This document shows, piece after piece, positions 1-5,778 of a DNA stretch of 7,231 nucleotides; positions within the stretch are counted from its first letter, which is position 1; each line of letters opens with the position of its first letter. A model generated the notes under the pieces. It made no database searches. It worked only from the letters and a program-made list of their open reading frames with translations, and was not told the DNA's origin. The stretch is taken from assembly GCA_023251285.1 (NCBI GenBank), contig JAHEZB010000091.1:1-7231 (forward strand). The letters are read 5' to 3'. The translations under genes and the position numbers were made by a program. Source of the DNA: Chitinophagaceae bacterium. Lineage in GTDB: Bacteria > Bacteroidota > Bacteroidia > Chitinophagales > Chitinophagaceae.

Positions 1-681
1 GAAAAATTATTATTTCCGGATTATCATTATTTTCTAAACATTGGTGGCATCGCGAATATTTCTATCAGCAACAAACAAATAAATAACCCTGATTCTTCTT
101 CTGACAAAAATGACATAATTGCTTTTGATATTTGTGCAGCAAACCGCGTTTTGAATATGCTTTCCTTAGAAAAAAATAAAGCGTACGACGAAGATGGAAA
201 AATGGCTTCGGCAGGAAAAATAAATGAAGCGCTTTTACAGAAAATAAATTCACTGGAATATTTTTCGCTTCCTTATCCAAAATCCCTGGCGAATAGTTTT
301 GGAACGGATATTATTTTTCCTATGATCAAATCGTTTAATCTTACTACCGAAGATTCTTTGGCGACTTATACAGAGCATATTTCTATTCAAATTAAAGATG
401 CGCTTCAATCTTATTTTTCAAAAACAGACATTCAACAATTGATGATAACCGGCGGAGGTGCCTTCAATAAATTTTTAGTAGAAAGAATTTCGAAGCATTT
501 ACAGGAAATTAATTTTGAAGTTATTATTCCTGAAGATGATGTGGTCATTTATAAAGAAGCTTTGATCATGGCATTGCTTGGAACACTGCGTTGGCGTGAA
601 CAATATACCGTTTTATCATCAGTAACCGGCGCAAAAAGAAACAGCATCGGCGGTGCTTTATGGCTTGGTACAGAAGCATAA
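1..681 (+). CDS. anmK: Anhydro-N-acetylmuramic acid kinase, C-terminal part (5' end outside window)
   Basis: AnmK phosphorylates 1,6-anhydro-N-acetylmuramic acid, opening the anhydro ring to give MurNAc-6-phosphate in cytoplasmic peptidoglycan recycling. The reading frame is open from base 1, leaving 226 residues; AnmK proteins are usually about 350-370, so roughly the first third is missing. The fragment begins just before the family motif LNIGGIANIS (fragment residues 12-21). It continues with AFDICAANRVLN (41-52), the Bacteroidota version of the FDTGPxN nucleotide-binding stretch, and ends with ITGGGAFNKFLVERI (about 149-163), the ASKHA-fold signature seen as TGGGAxN in the family. The catalytic Asp lies in the part outside the window. 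No internal stop is present, so the gene looks intact here. The frame from codon 51 (TTG) is a continuation, not a real start. The next gene starts 74 bases downstream on the same strand. Confidence 0.93.
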   Translation, partial: EKLLFPDYHYFLNIGGIANISISNKQINNPDSSSDKNDIIAFDICAANRVLNMLSLEKNKAYDEDGKMASAGKINEALLQKINSLEYFSLPYPKSLANSFGTDIIFPMIKSFNLTTEDSLATYTEHISIQIKDALQSYFSKTDIQQLMITGGGAFNKFLVERISKHLQEINFEVIIPEDDVVIYKEALIMALLGTLRWREQYTVLSSVTGAKRNSIGGALWLGTEA

Positions 682-755
682 ATTTCTTTTTTGTTTAAGA
701 AATATTTGTGCGCGTCTCTGCTAATTTTCATTATTTTTCATGCTGAAAAAATACT

Positions 756-1181
756 ATGATGAAAAGACATTTTGCGCTGATAATTCTTGCAGTAACTTTT
801 TTATTTGCCTGTAATGAAAATGATTCGTCGCAGCAGAAAAAAGAAAGTTATGAACTAACCAAGAAAGAATTATTATCAAAAGAACAAAAAGACCCAACCG
901 CTTTTATTTCTATAAGCGGGCATAATAAAAAAAATATTGTTGGCCAAACCGTCGTAAGGGGCACTTTGACCAACAAGGCTTCTATCGCAGTTTTTAAAGA
1001 TGTTGATATCAAATTATCTTTTTATTCTAAAACAAAAGCGCTTTTGGAAACCGATAAAGAAACCATTTTTGATATTCTTGAACCGGGAGACTCTAAAGAT
1101 TTTAAAACCAAATATTTTGCGCCAAAAGGCACTGACAGTGTAGGCTTGCTGGTGCTCGGCGCCAAAGTGATTGCACATTAA
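756..1181 (+). CDS. Small lipoprotein with FxLYD-like domain, function unknown
   Basis: A 141-residue protein starting with a short basic segment (MMKRH), a hydrophobic stretch and a lipobox LFAC with Cys19, which predicts cleavage by signal peptidase II and lipidation. The residues after Cys are acidic and polar (CNENDSS). That recalls the surface-export signals described for Bacteroidota lipoproteins, so display at the outer membrane is possible but inferred. After a charged linker (about 25-47), residues 49-140 read as a beta-rich domain: the VVRGTLTNK...VFKDVDIKLSFYSK pattern and the later EPGDSKDFKTKYFAP resemble FxLYD-type domains, which are common in small lipoproteins and have no assigned activity. 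Two ATG codons lie in tandem (756 and 759) and the sequence does not decide between them; either keeps the lipobox. It lies between anmK and the chitinase, with gaps of 74 and 65 bases. It is real by its signal peptide and codon pattern, but I cannot name its function. Confidence 0.8.
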   Translation: MMKRHFALIILAVTFLFACNENDSSQQKKESYELTKKELLSKEQKDPTAFISISGHNKKNIVGQTVVRGTLTNKASIAVFKDVDIKLSFYSKTKALLETDKETIFDILEPGDSKDFKTKYFAPKGTDSVGLLVLGAKVIAH

Positions 1182-1246
1182 AGAATGTCAGTAAAGAAAG
1201 AAATAACTGCGATTCTTAATTTTCTTTTTTAAAAAATTAAACTGTA

Positions 1247-2336
1247 ATGGGATTGAAAATATTTTTATCATTTGCTGTTTTTCTTTTTACAGCAACTAAT
1301 ATTTCTGCACAATCAAAAAAGTTTCGCGTCGTAGCTTATTATGGCGGAAGGGCTACCATGGTTGATAGTTTTCCAATTGAAAAACTGACACACATTATTT
1401 TCAGTTTTGCACATTTAAAAGGAAACGAATTGCACATCAACAATGCGCGCGATACGGCAACCATCCAAGCGATGATCAAATTAAAAACAAGAAATCCGGA
1501 ATTAAAAGTTTTGATTTCTCTTGGCGGATGGAGTGGTTGTGCCACCTGCTCCGATGTTTTTTCTTCAAAAAAAGGAAGGAAAGATTTTGCAAGATCGGCA
1601 AGCCAATTATGCAAATACTTCGGTGCAGATGGAATAGACCTGGATTGGGAATATCCGGCGATTGTTGGTTTTCCCGGACACAAATATCAACCATCGGATA
1701 AAACTGGTAAAACAATTGAGAAAGACCCTGGGCAAAAAGCAGGAAATAACTTTTGCAGCCGGCGGTTTCAAACAATATATTGATTCCTCTGTTGAATGGA
1801 AAAAAGTGGTGAAGAAAATAAACTTCGTAAACCTGATGAGTTATGATTTGATAAATGGATATGCTTCTGCAACCGGCAATCAAACTGCGTTATATAGCAC
1901 TCCTCAGCAATTTGAATCAACTGACCAGGCAGTAAATCAACTGATAAATTTGAAAGTTCCTAAAAATAAAATTGTGATTGGGGCTGCCTTTTACGGCAAG
2001 GTGTGGGAAAATGTTGCAGACACTGCAAACGGTCTTTATCAAAACGGCAAATACATTGGCAACATCATGTTTAGAAATTTCGATACACAAATGTCCGTGG
2101 ACAGTGGCTTTGTAAATCATTGGGATAGCGTAGCGAAAGCGCCTTATTCTTATAATGCTGAAAAAAGACTTTTTGTTACTTACGACGACAAGCAATCAAT
2201 AGCGCTAAAAACGAAATATGCAATTCAGCGCGGCCTTGGAGGCATAATGTTTTGGGAACTTGCTTATGATGCCGTTAACGACGGGCTTTTGCAGGTAATA
2301 GATGATACAATAAAAAAGTCTCTGCAGCGAAAGTAA
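1247..2336 (+). pseudogene. Secreted GH18 chitinase, broken by a short internal deletion
   Basis: Family 18 glycoside hydrolases cut chitin or related beta-1,4-GlcNAc polymers by substrate-assisted catalysis. Frame one (from 1247) has a signal peptide ending about residue 21 (NISA/Q), the SLGG strand motif (91-94), a Cys pair (CATC) after it, and the catalytic DGIDLDWE (128-135) with acid Glu135. The family match stops at SDK (codon ending 1702). It resumes one base later in the next frame, LVKQLRKTLG from 1704, and runs to the stop at 2334-2336. That half carries MSYD (1836-1847) and the C-terminal GGIMFWEL (2238-2261) with the substrate-stacking Trp, so both halves of the TIM barrel are well preserved. 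From memory of the family, an xNFTx segment belongs between SDK and LVKQL; it is absent, implying loss of about 14 bases. As written, translation stops at 1783 after 26 out-of-frame residues, without the second half of the barrel. An assembly error is the main alternative. Undamaged length would be about 367 residues, normal for the family. Confidence 0.88.
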
Positions 2337-2374
2337 AACAGGTGCATAGCACATTCTGTGAAAAAATACCGCAG

Positions 2375-2394
2375 AAATCCTTAACAAATCCTTA
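2375..2394 (+). repeat. 9-base direct repeat, period 11, in the chitinase-OMP gap
   Basis: AAATCCTTA occurs at 2375-2383 and again at 2386-2394, with starts 11 bases apart, about one helical turn. It lies about 80-100 bases before the start of the outer-membrane protein gene, in the 136-base gap after the chitinase. It might be a tandem operator half-site, but AT-rich gaps produce such repeats by chance. I found no good Bacteroidota promoter (TTTG / TAnnTTTG) next to it. Confidence 0.25.
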
Positions 2395-2472
2395 TCTCTT
2401 CTTCATTAATCTTTCTTTCATTTTTTATCTCTCATATTCAGAACGGCTGTAAAACCCGCTTCCAATTTTAAT

Positions 2473-3138
2473 ATGAAAAATAAAATTTTACTTATCGTTG
2501 CTGTCCTTATTTCAAGTGTCAGTTTCGCACAGACCACTCCTTCTTTCGGTGTAAAAGCAGGAATTCTATCATCTGGCATTCGCGGCGATGCTGTTGATAA
2601 TTTGAATAATATTCTCGATTTCACTAAAGGTGGAATTACTACAAAAGATTACACCGGCTTCTATGCCGGAGGTTATGGAAGCATTCCTGTAACTGAAAAC
2701 TTTTCTATCGAGCCTGGTATTTATTATTCGCTTAAAGGTTATGAATTAGACGGTTCTTTAAATTTAAAAGGCCTTGATTTTTTGGGTGCTAATGCCAAAG
2801 CCATTTTGCAATCTCAATACGTAGATGTTCCTCTTTTATTGAAAGGAAATTTTGGTGGCTTCCAGATTTTTGCAGGGCCACAAATTTCTTACCTCGCTTC
2901 AGCAAATCTGAAAACGACCGCCGGAGTTTTAGGCATCAATTTATTAAACAAAACGATGGATGCCACTTCGCAATTTAACCGTTGGAATGCCGGGGTTACA
3001 GGAGGCATCGGCTATCAATTTTCGAATGGTCTCAATATTTCTGCTTCATACGATTATGGTTTATCAAAAATGGACGCCAACCATCGTGTAAATGCGTATA
3101 ACAATGCTATCAAATTAGGAATAGGAATTACCTTCTGA
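2473..3138 (+). CDS. Outer-membrane beta-barrel protein, PorT-like family
   Basis: A 221-residue protein with a classic signal peptide (MKNKILLIVAVLISSVSFAQ), cut after about residue 19. The mature part has alternating polar and hydrophobic strands rich in Gly and aromatic residues: FGVKAGILSSG (25-35), then the later barrel motifs FSIEPGIYYSLKGYEL, YVDVPLLLKGNF, FQIFAGPQISYLAS, WNAGVTGGIGYQFSNGLNISASYDYGLS, and a C-terminal strand ending IKLGIGITF. A final Phe after alternating hydrophobic residues is the usual outer-membrane assembly signal. The 'YVDVPLLLK' and 'AGPQISYL' pieces are typical of the PorT/outer-membrane beta-barrel domain family of Bacteroidota, where most members have no known function; the true PorT of the type IX secretion system is one distant relative. 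It is the last gene of the plus-strand set and is followed 12 bases later by an intrinsic terminator. Role in the cell: barrel in the outer membrane; cargo or partner unknown. Confidence 0.86.
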   Translation: MKNKILLIVAVLISSVSFAQTTPSFGVKAGILSSGIRGDAVDNLNNILDFTKGGITTKDYTGFYAGGYGSIPVTENFSIEPGIYYSLKGYELDGSLNLKGLDFLGANAKAILQSQYVDVPLLLKGNFGGFQIFAGPQISYLASANLKTTAGVLGINLLNKTMDATSQFNRWNAGVTGGIGYQFSNGLNISASYDYGLSKMDANHRVNAYNNAIKLGIGITF

Positions 3139-3150
3139 AATCACAAAAAC

Positions 3151-3177
3151 TCCCGGCTTTGACACCGGGATTTTTTT
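3151..3177 (+). terminator. Intrinsic terminator after the OMP gene
   Basis: TCCCGG (3151-3156) pairs with CCGGGA (3165-3170) around an 8-base loop, followed directly by seven Ts (3171-3177). It starts 12 bases after the OMP stop codon. A short A-run (3146-3149) before the stem could pair with part of the T-run, which may let it act weakly in the other direction too. This is the strongest terminator in the window and ends the plus-strand gene set. Confidence 0.85.
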
Positions 3178-3235
3178 GCAACAAATGAAATTAAGAAGTT
3201 CAAATGCGGTTTTGAAAAAAATACTATTATACATG

Positions 3236-3257
3236 AAGAGAGGTTTACGCCTCTCTT
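3236..3257. terminator. Hairpin in the convergent gap, possible two-way terminator
   Basis: AAGAGAGG (3236-3243) pairs perfectly with CCTCTCTT (3250-3257) around the loop TTTACG. The stem begins 2 bases beyond the stop codon of the minus-strand propeller gene (3260-3262), a typical position for its terminator. The T-run expected for minus-strand termination is displaced (A-run at about 3215-3221 on the plus strand), while the plus-strand side is followed by a T-rich TCTTATT. It may serve both directions; termination strength is uncertain. Confidence 0.55.
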
Positions 3258-3259
3258 TC

Positions 3260-4069
3260 TTATTGAAACGAAAAAACGCGCAATTGTTCATCTTTTAAAA
3301 CATAAATCCGGTGGGAGTTGATTTTGATAGCTGTATTATTTTGCAATTGAGGAGGCAATTTATAAGCAACCACATCGGGTAATGGTGGCGTGTATTTATA
3401 AATATTTTCTTTATCAAACCCATAAATATTTTTGCCAAAAACTTCCATATCTGTCCAGTTTAAAAAAGTAAGTTTACTTTTAAAACTTCCATAATAATCA
3501 AAAATATAAATGCCTTTTTGAGGATCATATAAATAAACAAATCCATCACGGTCAATGATCTTTACAGGATCAGGAACGGAATCAAAAAGTAAGCGAAAAT
3601 CAACCGTTTCGGAAAGCAGATTCCCGTTATCGTCGATCTTTTTTAATTTATTATCCTGCTCATCAAAAAGCCAGATATTGCTATCATAAGAACTGGTAAC
3701 AGCATGGACACGAAAAATATTTTGTTTTCGCAAATTGATCGAAGTAACGATATTCAAATATTTATCAAGCAACACAATGGTAGAAAAATTTTGATAAAAA
3801 AGAATCGTCTTCCAGGGATTTTCTGCATCTACATACGATAGTTTTCCATACCTGGTTACTTCATTAAAAACGCCAACAGAATCTCCTTGTTCGTTGTATT
3901 TTTTCAATTGATTTTCGGGAGTTATCAGGTAAAGGGCGCCGATATTATCTACAGAAAATGAAGAAACAGCGAAGGGAATTTCTTGTATGAAACGAAATGC
4001 AGAATCTTTTTGAGCAAGTGACGACGTGGCGACAGCAAACCAACAAATAAGCAGGAAAATCTTTTTCAT
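3260..4069 (-). CDS. Exported beta-propeller-like protein, function unknown
   Basis: A 269-residue protein with a signal peptide (MKKIFLLICWFAVATSSLAQ, cut after about residue 19) and no further membrane segment, so it is likely periplasmic or secreted. The rest repeats a pattern of short strands with Asp/Asn-Gly turns, as in propeller blades: SVDNIGALYLIT..NQLKKYNEQG (39-62), WKTILFYQNFSTIVLLDKYLN (86-106), DSNIWLFDEQDNKLKKIDDNGN (129-150), DRDGFVYLYDPQKGIYIFDYYG (173-194), KNIYGFDKENIYKY (213-226) and HRIYVLKDEQLRVF (253-266). That gives about six repeats, consistent with a six-bladed or NHL-like propeller, but no catalytic or metal site is visible. Its start overlaps the lpxH-like stop by 4 bases (ATGA at 4069-4066), so the two are probably translated together. 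A hairpin follows its stop. I do not recognise a named family; the fold is inferred from the repeats alone. Confidence 0.75.
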   Translation of the reverse strand: MKKIFLLICWFAVATSSLAQKDSAFRFIQEIPFAVSSFSVDNIGALYLITPENQLKKYNEQGDSVGVFNEVTRYGKLSYVDAENPWKTILFYQNFSTIVLLDKYLNIVTSINLRKQNIFRVHAVTSSYDSNIWLFDEQDNKLKKIDDNGNLLSETVDFRLLFDSVPDPVKIIDRDGFVYLYDPQKGIYIFDYYGSFKSKLTFLNWTDMEVFGKNIYGFDKENIYKYTPPLPDVVAYKLPPQLQNNTAIKINSHRIYVLKDEQLRVFSFQ

Positions 4070-4824
4070 GATTGATGATATTTCAGTGAAAGAATTTCAC
4101 CGTCAAAAACCGCGTAAGTAAAATATTTTATCCAATCGCCCAAATTGATATAAACACTTTCATCGTTCAATTTATATTCAATTGGCAGGTGCCGGTGTCC
4201 AAAAATAAAATAATCAACGTGTTTTTTTTTCAAAACATCTTTTGCATAAATAATCAGCCACTCCTTATCATCACCAAGAAAATGTTCGTCTTCTGATCCG
4301 GTAGCGGCACGACTTTTACGGCTGAAATAATCTGCAATTCCAATTCCTGCGGATGGATGAAGCATTCCAAAAAGGCTTTGTGAAAATTTACTTCTAAAAA
4401 CTTTTTTCATCATTTTATAACGATGATCACCTGGGCCTAATCCATCTCCATGACCGATCAAAAACTTTTTTCCGTTAAAATCGAATTCTTTTGGGTCATG
4501 AAACACTTCAATGTTAAGTTCTTTTTCAAAATATCCGTTCATCCACATATCGTGGTTGCCGACAAAAAAATACAGGGCAATACCGCTATCGGTTAGTTCT
4601 GCAAGCTTGCCAAGGATTCTTACAAATCCTTTTGGCACTACTTTTTTGTATTCATACCAAAAATCGAAAAGATCACCCAAAATGAAAATGATCTCCGCAT
4701 CATTTTTTATTTCATCCAGAAATTTTACAATGCGTTTTTCGCGAATAAGACTTGTTTCATGATCGGGCGCACCAAGATGAAAATCTGAAAGAAAGTATAT
4801 TTTTTTGCCGGGTTTAAGTTGCAT
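4066..4824 (-). CDS. lpxH: UDP-2,3-diacylglucosamine diphosphatase (LpxH-type metallophosphoesterase)
   Basis: LpxH hydrolyses UDP-2,3-diacyl-GlcN to lipid X plus UMP, the fourth step of lipid A synthesis, at the inner face of the cytoplasmic membrane. The 252-residue protein has the full two-metal phosphoesterase set in order: SDFHLG (13-18, Asp14/His16), GDLFDFW (50-56, Asp51), GNHDMW (89-94, Asn90/His91), GHGDGLGPGD (124-133, His125) and GHRHLPIE (209-216, His210/His212). The DFWYEY run after the GD motif and HGDGLGPGD are typical of the LpxH branch rather than generic phosphoesterases. Length fits the family (about 240-260). The amphipathic, basic-hydrophobic middle (about 134-172) corresponds to the helical lid that holds the acyl chains. 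It overlaps the propeller gene by 4 bases and starts 54 bases after the broken HicB-like gene. I found no convincing promoter just upstream. The assignment rests on motifs; a paralogous Bacteroidota phosphoesterase of the same branch is the main alternative. Confidence 0.88.
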   Translation of the reverse strand: MQLKPGKKIYFLSDFHLGAPDHETSLIREKRIVKFLDEIKNDAEIIFILGDLFDFWYEYKKVVPKGFVRILGKLAELTDSGIALYFFVGNHDMWMNGYFEKELNIEVFHDPKEFDFNGKKFLIGHGDGLGPGDHRYKMMKKVFRSKFSQSLFGMLHPSAGIGIADYFSRKSRAATGSEDEHFLGDDKEWLIIYAKDVLKKKHVDYFIFGHRHLPIEYKLNDESVYINLGDWIKYFTYAVFDGEILSLKYHQS

Positions 4825-4878
4825 TTAAAATTCAGTAAACATTAAAAAAAGTATTTGCCTATTTTGCTTGGTAATTTT

Positions 4879-5084
4879 TTATTCTAAAAGCACTTCATGC
4901 TTAACGAAGTGCAAGCGAATCAATTTGGGCTTTTTATCCTCATCAAAATGGCAGCTTACCGCCTCTTTTACATTCCTTATAATTCATCATAAGTTTCTCC
5001 ATCGGTAAAAATACTTTCTTCTAATGCTGTTGCAAAAAATCCGCCTTCATAATCCTCTTCAACTAAAAAAATTATTTCTATCAT
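4879..5084 (-). pseudogene. HicB-family-like small protein, split by a one-base frameshift
   Basis: From an ATG at 5084-5082 the minus strand reads 35 residues, starting MIEIIFLVEEDYEGGFFATA and ending TYDEL, then meets TAA at 4979-4977. Shifting frame there continues with 32 residues, starting RNVKEAVSCHFDEDKK and ending HFVKHEVLLE, to a proper stop at 4881-4879. Joined, they make a protein of about 68 residues matching a compact HicB-like antitoxin family: the partial-RNase-H-fold strand IFLVEE..GG, the ALxESIFTDGET turn, ELxxNVKEAVxCHFDE and a final IRLHFVxHEVL. Members of this family are often mislabelled as a 2-oxoisovalerate dehydrogenase subunit. Only two bases (4979-4978) lie between the matching halves where one codon is expected, so one base is missing. 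No HicA toxin reading frame is present on either side: 54 bases to lpxH and 38 bases to the LUD gene. Conservation of both halves means the break is recent or a sequencing error. Confidence 0.8.
4890..4912 (-). terminator. Hairpin with short T-run inside the 3' end of the HicB-like gene
   Basis: GCACTTC (4890-4896) and GAAGTGC (4906-4912) form a perfect 7-bp stem with a 9-base loop. Read on the minus strand, the stem is followed by TTTTAG, so it could act as a weak intrinsic terminator just before the lpxH gene. It also encodes the HFVKHEV residues, so the pairing may be a by-product of coding. The T-run is short, hence the low confidence. Confidence 0.35.
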
Positions 5085-5122
5085 TTCAACCTTTTTTAAG
5101 TAAAATGAGAAAGTTGTCACAC

Positions 5123-5773
5123 CTATTCAACGAGCAATGTTCTATCAATCAAAAATACATAAACTTCCTTTGGTCCATGAACGCCTACAACCAGCGTTTT
5201 TTCAATGTCTGCAGTTCGGCTTGGCCCTGCAGCAAATGTGATGAATGAAGGAAGATTATTTCCATATTTTTTTTTCAGATCTTTGAGCGCATCACGTGTA
5301 TCGAACACCAATTGGTCAGTATAAGCAATGCAAATGTGAACCGGAGCATAAGCACTGACTGTGCGACCGCTTTGTTGTGCACTGCTCATTACAATAGCGC
5401 CGGTTCTGGCCACCAGGTAATTGCAGGAAGTAATGGCGGCATCGCAATTTGCCAATGATGATTTTTTTATTGTTGGAAATTCTTCCGTTTTAAATAAGTT
5501 TAAAAGGTCGTTCTCCTTACAATACACATTTTCCCATTTTTGCTCAACGATTAATTTCTTAATTTGATTTTTTGCATCTGTTTCATTCATACAAAAGGCA
5601 AATTTGCCCAACAGTTTTGTAAACTCTTCAGCAAAAATAATTTCCAGTTCTTCTGCCGGCGGCTGAAAAACTGAGCTCGTTCCCTCGCTTTTCGGAAAAG
5701 GCAAAGGCGTTGAATTACTCAACGCCTCTCTTATTTTTTTTAAAATTTTTTCTTTAGAAGAAGAAACTTTCAT
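5123..5773 (-). CDS. LUD-domain protein, LutC/YkgG-like
   Basis: LUD proteins of the LutC type are best known from the LutABC lactate oxidation complex, but many stand alone with no assigned role. This 216-residue protein has an N-terminal basic helix (KEKILKKIREAL, 7-18), a Pro-rich linker (about 22-40), and the LUD domain from about residue 45 to the end. Family marks are CDAAITSC (110-117), YLVARTGAIVMSS (119-131), SGRTVSAYAPVHICIA (135-150), and the C-terminal GPSRTADIE (183-191) with VVGVHGPKEV (195-204). These are the conserved LutC stretches, so the domain looks intact. No LutA or LutB (Fe-S) partner is visible here, which argues against a classic lactate operon. It starts 5 bases after the ftsH stop and is almost certainly co-transcribed with it. 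Linkage of this gene to ftsH is, to my knowledge, common in Bacteroidota, suggesting a role other than lactate use; that part is inference. Confidence 0.87.
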   Translation of the reverse strand: MKVSSSKEKILKKIREALSNSTPLPFPKSEGTSSVFQPPAEELEIIFAEEFTKLLGKFAFCMNETDAKNQIKKLIVEQKWENVYCKENDLLNLFKTEEFPTIKKSSLANCDAAITSCNYLVARTGAIVMSSAQQSGRTVSAYAPVHICIAYTDQLVFDTRDALKDLKKKYGNNLPSFITFAAGPSRTADIEKTLVVGVHGPKEVYVFLIDRTLLVE

Positions 5774-5778
5774 TTTGG

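Noticed and set aside
682..703. Hairpin ATTTCTT / AAGAAAT after the anmK stop
   Set aside because: The 7-bp stem has a single G-C pair and no following T-run, so it is not convincing as a terminator.
722..729. TAATTTTC as a Bacteroidota -7 promoter element (TAnnTTTG) before the lipoprotein gene
   Set aside because: It has one mismatch, and the nearest TTTG elements (690-693 and 705-708) are at the wrong spacing, so it is not supported.
1216..1240. AT-only inverted repeat TTAATTTT / AAAATTAA before the chitinase
   Set aside because: An 8-bp stem with only A-T pairs and a 9-base loop is weak and expected by chance in such AT-rich DNA; no T-run follows.
1662..1703. Apparent start of a separate protein at 1662 (second half of the chitinase)
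   Set aside because: Bases 1662-1703 in that frame encode residues unlike the family, while the same bases in the first frame encode conserved chitinase sequence. It is the out-of-frame lead into the second half, not a gene start.
1690..1720. Programmed frameshifting in the chitinase
   Set aside because: No slippery heptamer or downstream structure is evident, and family residues expected at the junction are missing, which fits a deletion rather than recoding.
5024..5248. Plus-strand open frame of 74 codons spanning the LUD gene end and the gap beside it
   Set aside because: It lies opposite the conserved LUD C-terminus and the HicB-like start, has no recognisable domain, and its composition is that of a reverse-strand shadow.
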